NCBI GenBank assembly: GCA_000403255.2
Contig: KE159595.1
Location: forward strand, 146,266 to 210,265
DNA: 64,000 bases
Reading direction: 5' to 3'
DNA from: Lachnospiraceae bacterium 3-1
GTDB taxonomy: Bacteria; Bacillota; Clostridia; Lachnospirales; Lachnospiraceae
Position 1 is the stretch's first letter, and each line of letters starts with the position of its first letter. A model generated the notes under the pieces. It saw only the letters and a program-made list of their open reading frames with translations, ran no database searches and was not told where the DNA came from. The position numbers and the translations under genes were made by a program. Shown one piece after another: positions 49,276-57,147 of the stretch.

Positions 49276-49650
49276 TTAAAAAGAAAAATCATCTGCTACT
49301 GACTTTTTGATCGCTGCAAAGCTTTCACGGCTGATGACATGTTCCATGCGGCAGGCATCCTCTGCCGCAATTTTTTCGTCCACACCCAGGCTTATCAGCC
49401 AGCCAGAAAGAAAATTATGGCGTTCATAGATCATTTCTGCAATTTCTTTTCCAGATTCTGTTAGGGTAATATATCCTGCTGGAGAAACGGTGATATGGTT
49501 TTTCTCTCGCAGGTTTTTCATGGCTACACTGACACTGGATTTTTTAAATCCCATTTCTACTGCAACATCGATGGAGCGGACTACGGGCAGCCTTTGACTT
49601 AAAATCAGGATTGTTTCTAAATAATTTTCAGCGGATTCATTGTTTTTCAT
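49276..49650 (-). CDS. DtxR/MntR family metal-dependent regulator
   Basis: A 124-residue metal-dependent repressor with an N-terminal winged helix (SAENYLETILILSQR, then SSVSVAMKNLREKNHI) and a metal/dimer domain. Candidate ligands are His 78, Cys 100, Glu 103 and His 104 (ACRMEH). The Cys at this place is as in the iron-sensing DtxR/IdeR branch, whereas manganese-sensing MntR has Glu there. Its neighbour is the feo operon, whose promoter carries a palindrome. The start at 49650 is supported by TAGGAGGTTGATT; promoter TTGCCA-17-TATACT on the minus strand at 49751-49779. Confidence 0.9.
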   Translation of the reverse strand: MKNNESAENYLETILILSQRLPVVRSIDVAVEMGFKKSSVSVAMKNLREKNHITVSPAGYITLTESGKEIAEMIYERHNFLSGWLISLGVDEKIAAEDACRMEHVISRESFAAIKKSVADDFSF

Positions 49651-49697
49651 AATCAACCTCCTACCACGCCACGTCCAATTTCATACCAGATGAAAAA

Positions 49698-49730
49698 TGT
49701 CACTGTGTGACCGCACTCGGCGCAGCAAAG
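49698..49730. repeat. 33-bp dispersed repeat, copy 2 (family B)
   Basis: The same 33 bases as 93-125, with one change. Here it lies in the 5' leader of the DtxR gene, between promoter and start codon on the minus strand. Confidence 0.7.
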
Positions 49731-49750
49731 CAAAATATTTGTATAAGACA

Positions 49751-49779
49751 AGTATACTCAATATAAGAGAAAATGGCAA
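49751..49779 (-). promoter_or_regulatory. Sigma-A promoter of the DtxR gene
   Basis: Minus strand: TTGCCA, 17 bases, TATACT. The -10 is part of the palindrome AGTATACT, which could serve as an autoregulatory site. Confidence 0.6.
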
Positions 49780-49798
49780 ATAAAAAGTTTTCTTTTGA

Positions 49799-50125
49799 TA
49801 ACAGTTCAGCCCTTTCAGCTTTCTACATTGCTTTATTCAAAGGATTCTTCGATGCAAGAATAAAAATATGGATGGGAACTTCTATTGTTTTTTACAAATT
49901 TTCCTGCTTTCCCTTCCACAAGGAAACGCGGTTGGATTTCTAGTATTTCCAGTTCCAGGGATGGAAGGATGCTATACAAGAAATCCACCGAATGTTTCCT
50001 TTCTTGGAAGGGAAAGCAGGAAAATTTGTCTCAAATATGGAAATACCCATCCATATTTTTATACTGTCAGTATGAAAATCCTTTGAATAAAGCTCTATTT
50101 TAGAGCTGAAAGGGCTGAACTGTTA
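49799..50125. repeat. 327-bp imperfect inverted repeat (MITE-like or structured element)
   Basis: The ends TAACAGTTCAGCCCTTTCAG (49799 on) and the inverse at 50104-50125 match perfectly for 22 bases. Inner parts also pair: CTTTATTCAAAGGAT with ATCCTTTGAATAAAG, AAAAATATGGATGGG with CCCATCCATATTTTT, ACAAATTTTCCTGCTTTCCC with its inverse near 50010, and GGATTTCT with a matching block near 49980. The whole region can fold into one long hairpin with its apex near 49952. No coding sequence. It sits between the DtxR and feo promoters. Confidence 0.85.
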
Positions 50126-50154
50126 CTTCTTTTGAAATAAGCTGAAAAAAGTTA

Positions 50155-50183
50155 TTGACAACAGACTCATGTTAGTATATACT
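50155..50183 (+). promoter_or_regulatory. Sigma-A promoter of feoAAB
   Basis: TTGACA, 17 bases, TATACT. It is 63 bases upstream of the first FeoA start and is overlapped by the palindrome at 50171-50186. Confidence 0.8.
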
Positions 50184-50186
50184 AAC
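50171..50186 (+). promoter_or_regulatory. Operator-like palindrome GTTAGTATATACTAAC on the feo -10
   Basis: A perfect 16-base palindrome covering the -10 of the feo promoter. A repressor bound here would block transcription. The adjacent DtxR-family regulator is the natural candidate. Confidence 0.65.
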
Positions 50187-50246
50187 TAAAAAGATAAATG
50201 AGAACCATTATCAAAAAGAAAACTTTGGAAAAAGGAAGTGATGAGA

Positions 50247-50456
50247 ATGCCCTTAACAATGGCAGGAACAGGAATTGTGAACACTATAAAAAAAGTTGGC
50301 GGAAAACAGGAAACCAAAAAATTTTTAGAGAATCTGGGGTTTGTAATTGGTGGAGAGGTAATTGTTGTGTCCCAGATTAGAGGTAGTCTTATTGTAAAAG
50401 TGAGAGAATCAAGAGTTGCCATCAATAAGGATATGGCAAATAAAATAATGATTTAA
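50247..50456 (+). CDS. feoA: FeoA domain protein (first copy)
   Basis: A 69-residue SH3-like FeoA protein starting MPLTMAGTGIVNTIKKVGG, with GGEVIVVSQIRGSLIVKVRE in the core. FeoA supports FeoB in ferrous iron uptake. I place the start at 50247 (MPLTMA), with AAAGGAAG about eight bases before; earlier GTG and ATG codons in frame are less likely. It is followed by a second FeoA 13 bases later. Confidence 0.9.
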   Translation: MPLTMAGTGIVNTIKKVGGKQETKKFLENLGFVIGGEVIVVSQIRGSLIVKVRESRVAINKDMANKIMI

Positions 50457-50469
50457 GGAAGGAAAGAGT

Positions 50470-50691
50470 ATGAGTACATTGAAGCAGATTCCCTGTGGGA
50501 AAACAGTGAAAGTTACAAAATTGTATGGGGAGGGTCCGGTGAAGCGTAGGATTATGGATATGGGAATTACGAAGGGGGTAGAGATTTTTGTAAGGAAGGT
50601 TGCACCCCTTGGAGACCCAATGGAAGTTACCGTGCGAGGGTATGAATTATCCTTGCGAAGAGCAGATGCAGAGATGATAGGGGTAGAGTAA
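50470..50691 (+). CDS. feoA: FeoA domain protein (second copy)
   Basis: A 73-residue FeoA with KTVKVTKLYGEGPVKRRIMD, MGITKGVEIFVRKVAPLGDP and a REL-like closing strand (VTVRGYELSLRRADAE). It is closer to the classic FeoA pattern than the first copy. Good ribosome site (AAGGAAGGAAAGAGT). Two FeoA before FeoB are common in Clostridia. Confidence 0.93.
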   Translation: MSTLKQIPCGKTVKVTKLYGEGPVKRRIMDMGITKGVEIFVRKVAPLGDPMEVTVRGYELSLRRADAEMIGVE

Positions 50692-50711
50692 CAAAATTTT
50701 TTTCAGTATAG

Positions 50712-50727
50712 GTTAGAAATAACTAAT
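50712..50727 (+). promoter_or_regulatory. Second operator-like site between feoA and feoB
   Basis: GTTAGAAATAACTAAT matches the outer parts of the feo palindrome (GTTAG and ACTAA kept, centre different). A TATAGT sequence follows at 50728, but no good -35 is seen. It could be a weaker operator or an internal promoter control. Confidence 0.4.
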
Positions 50728-50779
50728 TATAGTGAGTTAATTAGAACAAAAATGCCGAAAGGCGGATAGGAGTTGTGAA

Positions 50780-52966
50780 ATGTCGGTGAAAATAGCATTA
50801 GCAGGGAATCCTAATTGTGGGAAAACAACGTTATTCAACGGATTGACAGGTTCCAATCAGTTTGTAGGAAATTGGCCTGGGGTTACTGTTGAGAAAAAAG
50901 AAGGGAGGTTAAAAGGGAATAGGGATGTTTCCATTGTGGATTTGCCAGGAATCTATTCCTTATCTCCTTATACCCTGGAGGAAGTGGTTGCCAGAAATTA
51001 TCTGATTGCAGAACGCCCTGACGTTATTTTAAATATTGTGGATGGGACTAATTTGGAACGAAATCTTTATCTTTCCACTCAACTGATGGAATTAGGAATT
51101 CCAGTGGTGGTAGCTGTGAACATGATAGATGTGGTTACAAAAAATGGCGATGAGATACATATCCGTGAGCTTAGTGAAAAATTAGGCTGCCCAGTAGTGA
51201 AAATTTCAGCCTTAAAAGGCATAGGAGTGAATGAAGCGGCAGAAGCCGCAATAGGAGCTGCCAAGGATCAGGGAGCAACAAAAACAGTACATGAGTTTTC
51301 CAAGAAGGTAGAGGAAAGGATAGAAGCTGTAGAGGGGAAATTAGGGGCGGAAATATCCAAGGAACAGAGGCGGTTTTTTGCCATTAAGCTGTTGGAGAGG
51401 GATGAAAAAATAATAGAACAAATGAAAGAGGCGCCTGACATCGCTGCTGAAATTGCAGCCATGGAAGAGGAAATGGAGGATGATGTAGAGAGTATCATTA
51501 CCAATGAGCGGTATGGATATATATCTTCTATCATAGAGGATTGCTATACCAGACGGCAGAAAGAAAAAATCACCGTTTCCGATAAGATTGATAAAATTGT
51601 GACCAACCGGATACTTGCCCTTCCCATCTTTGCGGCAATTATGGCAATTGTGTATTATGTTTCTGTGACTACCGTAGGAACTTGGGCAACAGACTGGATG
51701 AATGACGGAGTGTTTGGAGAAGGCTTTGATTTGTTTGGTATGGAGAACATTCATGTGCCTGGCATTCCGGAATTGTTCTCCAATGGACTAAAAGCCATTG
51801 ATTGTGCAGACTGGCTGCAGGGATTGGTAGTGGATGGTATGGTAGCAGGTGTTGGCGCGGTGCTGGGATTTGTGCCTCAGATGTTGGTGTTGTTTATTTT
51901 TTTGGCATTTTTAGAAGCATGTGGATATATGGCAAGAGCAGCATTTATTATGGATAGGATTTTTCGCAAATTTAGCCTTTCTGGAAAATCATTTATTCCC
52001 ATGCTGATTGGAACAGGCTGCAGCGTACCAGGGATTATGGCTTCTCGAACCATAGAAAATGACAGAGATCGGAAAATGACGATTATGACCACCACATTTA
52101 TTCCATGTGGAGCAAAATTGCCAATTATTGCATTGATTGCAGGTGCATTTTTCGGCAATGCATGGTGGGTATCCTGGAGTGCGTTTTTTGTGGGAATTGG
52201 GGCAGTGATTTGTTCTGGCATTATTTTAAAGAAGACAAAGAGGTTTGCAGGAGATCCAGCGCCTTTTGTTATGGAGCTTCCAGCCTATCATATGCCTACG
52301 GTTGGGAATGTATTGAGAAGTATGTGGGAGCGTGGATGGTCCTTTATAAAAAAGGCAGGAACGATTATCCTGTTATCCACTATTTTCATATGGTTTACCA
52401 CTTATTTTGGATGGGTGGATGGACAGTTTCGAATGTTGGATAGCATGGAAATTGACCATAGTATTTTGGCTTCCATTGGAAATCTATTCGCATGGCTCTT
52501 TCTTCCTCTTGGCTGGGGAGATTGGAAGTCTGCAGTTGCAGCTATCACAGGGCTTGTAGCAAAAGAAAATGTAGTAGGAACCTTTGGAATCCTCTTTGGA
52601 TTTGCAGAGGTGGCAGAGGATGGAACGGAAATTTGGGGCGCTTTGGCAGAACATATGTCAGCGGCTGCTGCTTATTCCTTTCTGGTATTTAATCTGTTGT
52701 GTGCCCCTTGCTTTGCAGCTATGGGAGCCATCAGGCGGGAGATGAATCAGGGAAGATGGTTCTGGTTTGCCATTGGATATCAGTGTTTATTGGCTTATGT
52801 GACAGCGCTTTGCATTTATCAGATTGGAACCTGGGTAACGGTTGGAACTTTTGGATTGGGAACCGTCGTGGCATTGATTTTGGTTGCAGGCTTTATCTAT
52901 TTGTTACTTCGCTCAGGCAAAACAGAGAGAACCAGTAAGATAAAAGGTCTGGTTGGCGCAAGGTAA
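50780..52966 (+). CDS. feoB: Ferrous iron transporter FeoB
   Basis: FeoB imports ferrous iron across the cytoplasmic membrane. The N-terminal G domain has GNPNCGKTT (residues 9-17), GNWPGVTVEKKEG and DLPGIYSL, NMID and SALKG. The C-terminal two-thirds is polytopic with two Gate motifs (LIGTGCSVPGIMAS, and the C-terminal LLCAPCFAAMG). 728 residues is normal. It follows two FeoA genes and is followed by a hairpin. The ribosome site is AGGAGTTGTGAA. Confidence 0.97.
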   Translation: MSVKIALAGNPNCGKTTLFNGLTGSNQFVGNWPGVTVEKKEGRLKGNRDVSIVDLPGIYSLSPYTLEEVVARNYLIAERPDVILNIVDGTNLERNLYLSTQLMELGIPVVVAVNMIDVVTKNGDEIHIRELSEKLGCPVVKISALKGIGVNEAAEAAIGAAKDQGATKTVHEFSKKVEERIEAVEGKLGAEISKEQRRFFAIKLLERDEKIIEQMKEAPDIAAEIAAMEEEMEDDVESIITNERYGYISSIIEDCYTRRQKEKITVSDKIDKIVTNRILALPIFAAIMAIVYYVSVTTVGTWATDWMNDGVFGEGFDLFGMENIHVPGIPELFSNGLKAIDCADWLQGLVVDGMVAGVGAVLGFVPQMLVLFIFLAFLEACGYMARAAFIMDRIFRKFSLSGKSFIPMLIGTGCSVPGIMASRTIENDRDRKMTIMTTTFIPCGAKLPIIALIAGAFFGNAWWVSWSAFFVGIGAVICSGIILKKTKRFAGDPAPFVMELPAYHMPTVGNVLRSMWERGWSFIKKAGTIILLSTIFIWFTTYFGWVDGQFRMLDSMEIDHSILASIGNLFAWLFLPLGWGDWKSAVAAITGLVAKENVVGTFGILFGFAEVAEDGTEIWGALAEHMSAAAAYSFLVFNLLCAPCFAAMGAIRREMNQGRWFWFAIGYQCLLAYVTALCIYQIGTWVTVGTFGLGTVVALILVAGFIYLLLRSGKTERTSKIKGLVGAR

Positions 52967-52987
52967 GAGAACAAAAGGACGGGTATA

Positions 52988-53033
52988 GCAGTGTTCTATT
53001 ATAAAAGCATTAGCTTTTATAATAGAACACTGC
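52988..53033. terminator. 21-bp perfect hairpin at the feoB/response regulator junction
   Basis: GCAGTGTTCTATTATAAAAG C, a four-base loop ATTA, and the exact inverse. It lies between convergent genes; the last seven codons and the stop of the minus-strand response regulator are within it. No T run follows on either strand, so it may act as a protective 3' end or an imperfect bidirectional terminator. Confidence 0.7.
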
Positions 53034-53633
53034 AAGCTGTGTCCGGTCACGCAGTTCCAGTTTTTCTAAAATGGAGCTTAGATAATTTCGGACGGTTCCT
53101 TCACTTAGATAAAGGTGTCCAGCAATTTCTCGGTTGCTGAAACCCTGAGCTACCAGTTCAATAATTTCCAGCTCTTTATTTGTAATTCCTTTGGCAGAGT
53201 AGTCATAATTGGAATGGCTGGTCTGGGAAAGGAAATTCGGCAGCCGTGTGATAATTTCATTTCCAAATACATTCTGCCCTTTTGCTACTGCTTTTAACGC
53301 AGGCGCCAGGCTCTCAAAATCTTGTTTTAAAATATAGCCTTTTGCACCCAATTTTAATGACTGAACAATATATTCATCATCCAAAAATGTAGTTAGGAAG
53401 AGAATTTTGGCTTCCTGGTCATGTTCCAGAATAATTTTTGCAGCTTCTATACCAGTCATTTCATCCATGCGAATGTCCATAAGAAGGATTTGCGGATGGT
53501 ATTTTTCATAGAGGGCAATGGCTTCTTTTCCATTTTTTCCTATTTCTAGAACCTTGATTTCTCCAGAAACCTCCAAAATTGTTTTCAGAGATAGGGAAAC
53601 ATATGGGTCATCATCTACAATTATAATATTCAT
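53010..53633 (-). CDS. NarL/LuxR-type response regulator (LnrK-like)
   Basis: A 207-residue regulator with a REC domain (phospho-acceptor Asp 53; DDD at 7-9) and a C-terminal LuxR helix-turn-helix (GITNKELEIIELVAQGFSNR, then LSEGTVRNYLSSILEKLEL). It is 12 bases downstream of its histidine kinase and divergent from an ABC exporter. This layout is that of the Lnr (YfiJKLMN) system. Its stop lies in a 21-bp palindrome. Confidence 0.93.
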   Translation of the reverse strand: MNIIIVDDDPYVSLSLKTILEVSGEIKVLEIGKNGKEAIALYEKYHPQILLMDIRMDEMTGIEAAKIILEHDQEAKILFLTTFLDDEYIVQSLKLGAKGYILKQDFESLAPALKAVAKGQNVFGNEIITRLPNFLSQTSHSNYDYSAKGITNKELEIIELVAQGFSNREIAGHLYLSEGTVRNYLSSILEKLELRDRTQLAVFYYKS

Positions 53634-53645
53634 AAAAATTCCTTT

Positions 53646-54752
53646 CTATTTTGTCATGTGAGGCAGGGAGACAAAAATCTGAAATCCCTGTTCGGTAGAA
53701 ATTGAGAAATTTCCATTGAGATTTTTCACTCGCTCTTTCATATTTAAAATTCCCATACCAGGATTGTCTGTTTTTGCATTTGTGCCATTGTCCTTTATCA
53801 TAAGCTGATACAATCTGGGGTGCTCTCTCAGTACAATGGAGATTTCTGTACCGTTGCTGTGACGGGCGATGTTGGATAATGCTTCTTTTACAATAGAAAT
53901 AAAGCAGTATTTTACCTCGGAGGGAAGGAAGGGACCCATGTCATAATCTAAACTGATACTGTAATTGGAAAATTCAGAAATCAGATCAGAGACAGAGGCC
54001 TTTAAGTTAATGGAGTCGTTGTGAAGGTCGTGAACGCTTTCCCGAACAGAAGTCATGGCAAGGGACAGTGTATGTTTTAAATCGTTGAGGGGCTGCTGCA
54101 TATTTTCCTGTTGGTTGATGGCAGATAAGGCGCCTGCCTGAAGGAGAGAACGGGAAAGCATATGCCCCACATTATCATGAATTTCTCTTGCAATTCGATT
54201 GCGTTCTTTTAAAGTGGCAATGTGTATTTCATCATTCTGCTTCTCAATGAGATTCTTATTTTTCTGTTGGAGATACAGGTGGTATTCTCTGGAAGAATCC
54301 CGTAAGAGCCGAAACTCTCGCTCTAATTCCAGAAGCTTTGCAGTTTTGTGTGCAAAAATCCAGGCGATCACAAAGAGAACAAGTACAGTCTGACAATAAA
54401 AGACAGGTTCTTTTTGAAAAGAAAGAAGCGGCAGCAGGCAGACAGCAAAGATAACATTATGCCGGAAAGAAACTGTCAGTTCATAGAAAAGCAGGGGCAG
54501 AAAACAGCCGAAAGCAGGGTGAAGGAGACTGAGTCCTGCCAATGACAGCCATAAACCTGCAAGGTAAAAACGGGTGTGGGAGGAGAGCTGCTTTTCTAGC
54601 AGACAATCCAGGTTACAGTAACTGCAAAGGCAGATGAAGGTAACGGCAGTGAGGAATGCCAGTAAAAAGAGGGAGACGGATTGATGCCATCCCAAATATA
54701 AAAGCAGGGTGCAGCCAATAAAAAGAATCAATTTATCTAATAAAGAAGTCAT
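53646..54752 (-). CDS. NarL-type sensor histidine kinase (LnrJ-like)
   Basis: A 368-residue kinase of the HisKA_3 family: about four to five N-terminal membrane segments (residues 8-135), a coiled coil (140-185), His 192 in REIHDNVGHMLSRS, and an HATPase_c domain with KEALSNIARHSNG, DNGTNAKTDNPGMG and GNFSIST. Membrane sensing without a large extracellular domain fits sensing of membrane-active compounds. The start has AAAGGAACTTTCT upstream. Confidence 0.93.
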   Translation of the reverse strand: MTSLLDKLILFIGCTLLLYLGWHQSVSLFLLAFLTAVTFICLCSYCNLDCLLEKQLSSHTRFYLAGLWLSLAGLSLLHPAFGCFLPLLFYELTVSFRHNVIFAVCLLPLLSFQKEPVFYCQTVLVLFVIAWIFAHKTAKLLELEREFRLLRDSSREYHLYLQQKNKNLIEKQNDEIHIATLKERNRIAREIHDNVGHMLSRSLLQAGALSAINQQENMQQPLNDLKHTLSLAMTSVRESVHDLHNDSINLKASVSDLISEFSNYSISLDYDMGPFLPSEVKYCFISIVKEALSNIARHSNGTEISIVLREHPRLYQLMIKDNGTNAKTDNPGMGILNMKERVKNLNGNFSISTEQGFQIFVSLPHMTK

Positions 54753-54865
54753 AGAAAGTTCCTTTCATTATTTTAGGGTATGTAAAATAGATGTATTTTG
54801 TCTATAGGATGTTCCTAAATATTATACTATATGGATTCTTTTTTTCATAGGGAAGTGGAAAAAAG

Positions 54866-54879
54866 ATGACATTTGTCAT
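54866..54879 (+). promoter_or_regulatory. Candidate regulator site ATGACA-TT-TGTCAT
   Basis: ATGACATTTGTCAT lies in the 256-base divergent region between the kinase and ABC genes, about 130 bases upstream of the ATPase start. Short palindromes of this kind are typical targets of NarL-family regulators. The region also has TATAAT on the minus strand (plus 54825-54832, ATTATA) as a possible -10 for the kinase. Its role is inferred. Confidence 0.4.
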
Positions 54880-55008
54880 GGCAGGAGGTGACATGGTTCA
54901 CTATTGTATCTTGCAAAAATTTGTTAAAATAATCAATAGAAAGCAGGTACTCCTGCAAAATGAAATTATTTTGTGATACGAAGCAAAAGGATCATGGAGG
55001 AAGTGTCA

Positions 55009-55956
55009 ATGGGAAAAAAAGTGGTAGAGATAGAAAACCTGGTGAAGCGGTACAAAGAATTGATTGCACTGGATCACTTGAATCTTACGGTAGAAGAAGG
55101 AGAAATATTTGGGCTTTTGGGTCCAAATGGTTCTGGAAAAACCACAGCCATTAACTGTATTTTGGCTTTATTACATTTTGATAAGGGAAGCGTAAAAGTA
55201 TTTGGGGAAGAGATCCAACCGGATAGTTATGAGATAAAAAAACAGATTGGTGTGGTATTGCAGAATGTGGCAGTATTTGAGGAATTGACGGTACAGGAAA
55301 ATATTGATTATTTCTGTGGTCTTTATATCCAAGACAAAAGAACCAGAAAAAAATATGTGGAAGAGGCAATCGTGTTTTCAGGATTGGAGGATTTTCGGAA
55401 CTTTTATCCGAAAAAGTTATCAGGAGGTTTGCTTCGAAGGCTGAATATTGCCTGCGGTATTGCCCATAAGCCTAAGCTGATTATTATGGATGAACCTACC
55501 GTAGCCGTAGACCCTCAGAGCAGGAACCGCATTTTGGAAGGAATTCAAAAATTGAACCAGCAGGGAGCAACCATCATCTATACCTCTCACTATATGGAAG
55601 AAGTGGAGCAGATTTGCAGTCAGATTGCTATTTTGGATAAGGGAAGATGTGTTGCGTCTGGAACAAAAGAAGAATTGAAGTCCATGATAAAAATGGGGGA
55701 GAAGATTCATCTGGAAGTATGGAATCTACAGCCCTTTCAGATTGCGGAAATCAAAGAATTGCGCCATGTGTATCAGGTAAACTATCAGGAAGGAATGTTG
55801 GAAATTTGGTGCAGCGGAGGAAAGCATAATCTGGTGCATATCCTGGATTATTTTAACAGTCGGGAAATTGGATTTGGCAGGGTGTATTCCGAGCTTCCCA
55901 CTTTAAATGATGTATTTTTAGAGATTACGGGAAAAGAGTTGCGGGATTCTGTCTAG
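55009..55956 (+). CDS. ABC transporter ATP-binding protein (LnrL-like)
   Basis: A 315-residue ABC-2-type ATPase. Walker A GPNGSGKTT at residues 38-46, the signature LSGGLLRRLN, Walker B IIMDEPTVAVDP, and the H-loop SHYMEE are present; a C-terminal accessory region of about 90 residues follows. The start at 55009 is chosen for GGAGGAAGTGTC before it. Together with two permeases it forms an exporter. Confidence 0.95.
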   Translation: MGKKVVEIENLVKRYKELIALDHLNLTVEEGEIFGLLGPNGSGKTTAINCILALLHFDKGSVKVFGEEIQPDSYEIKKQIGVVLQNVAVFEELTVQENIDYFCGLYIQDKRTRKKYVEEAIVFSGLEDFRNFYPKKLSGGLLRRLNIACGIAHKPKLIIMDEPTVAVDPQSRNRILEGIQKLNQQGATIIYTSHYMEEVEQICSQIAILDKGRCVASGTKEELKSMIKMGEKIHLEVWNLQPFQIAEIKELRHVYQVNYQEGMLEIWCSGGKHNLVHILDYFNSREIGFGRVYSELPTLNDVFLEITGKELRDSV

Positions 55957-55998
55957 ACCGCATAAGGAAAATTTGGAAATTCATAGAGGAGGAAAGTT

Positions 55999-57147
55999 AT
56001 GTTTTTTAGATTATATAAATATAGCCTGCTATGTTCCGCGCGGGAACGGCTGTTTATATTCTGGAACTTGATATTTCCCATTATTCTGGGAAGTCTGTTT
56101 CAGATTGCTTTTGGAAGCTATACAGAAAAGGAAGTGTTGTTTCATAAGATTCCAGTGGCATATGTAGAGGAAGAGGGGGCGGACGAAAATTTTGCCCAGT
56201 TATTGAAAACCTTGGAAACTGACAATGATCTGGTTCAGGTACAGACTGTGGAAAAAGATGAAGCAGAACAGCTTTTGCGTGAGGAAAAAGTGGAAGGAAT
56301 TTTTTATAATGAGGCGGTAAAACAGACAGAAACAGAAATTTCCTTGGTTGTACAGGAACAAGATATAAATCAAAGTATTTTAAGTTCAATTTTGGAGCAA
56401 TATGAGCGCACCTACGCTACCTTACTTACCATTGGAAAAGAGTATCCACAAGGAATTCAGGCAGCGGCAGCCCTTGTGGAAGAAGAGATTGAATATCTGG
56501 AAGAAAGTAGCATAGGAGCAGCATCCAATAATGATATGCTGAATTATTTTTATTCCCTGATTGCTATGAACTGCCTAATGGGAACTACCACAGGGCTGGC
56601 ATGCGCCATGAAATTTAAAGCAAATCTCAGTGCATTGGCAGCAAGGAGAGTGATTGCAGGGGTCAGCCGATTTCGGGTGCTCTGGCCAGATTTGGCAGCA
56701 AATATTAGCCTTCAGTTTTTATATGTGGTATTTTCCGTTTGCTATCTAATGTTTGTGCTGCATGTACCAATTGGGGATCAATGGGGATTTTTGCTGTTGA
56801 CAATTTTTGTAGGGACCTTGCTGGGAATTTTCCTAGGATTTTTTGTGGGTGTGGCTGTCAGGCTGCCATACAATGCGAAAGAGGCTCTTTGCATTTTGAT
56901 TATGATGGTATCCTGCTTTTTCAGTGGTCTCATGGCCGATGGAATGCAACGATTAATAGATCGCTATGTTCCAGTATTTTCCCATATTAATCCATCATCA
57001 CTGATTGTAAAGTCATTTTACAGTTTGAATATTTATGATACCTATGGGCGGTATCTGGAAAATATGGGGACAATGGCGATCTTGATTTTAATATTGGCTG
57101 TGGGGTCCTTTGTTGTGGTAAGGAGGGAACGATATGCAAGTATTTAA
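55999..57147 (+). CDS. ABC-2 family permease (LnrM-like)
   Basis: A 382-residue ABC-2 permease: one N-terminal membrane segment (residues about 20-40), a large extracellular domain (about 45-180) and five C-terminal segments. Conserved-looking are LIFPIILGSLFQIAFG and PSSLIVKSFYSLNIYD. The start follows AGAGGAGGAAAGTT. It overlaps the next permease by 14 bases. Confidence 0.9.
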   Translation: MFFRLYKYSLLCSARERLFIFWNLIFPIILGSLFQIAFGSYTEKEVLFHKIPVAYVEEEGADENFAQLLKTLETDNDLVQVQTVEKDEAEQLLREEKVEGIFYNEAVKQTETEISLVVQEQDINQSILSSILEQYERTYATLLTIGKEYPQGIQAAAALVEEEIEYLEESSIGAASNNDMLNYFYSLIAMNCLMGTTTGLACAMKFKANLSALAARRVIAGVSRFRVLWPDLAANISLQFLYVVFSVCYLMFVLHVPIGDQWGFLLLTIFVGTLLGIFLGFFVGVAVRLPYNAKEALCILIMMVSCFFSGLMADGMQRLIDRYVPVFSHINPSSLIVKSFYSLNIYDTYGRYLENMGTMAILILILAVGSFVVVRRERYASI

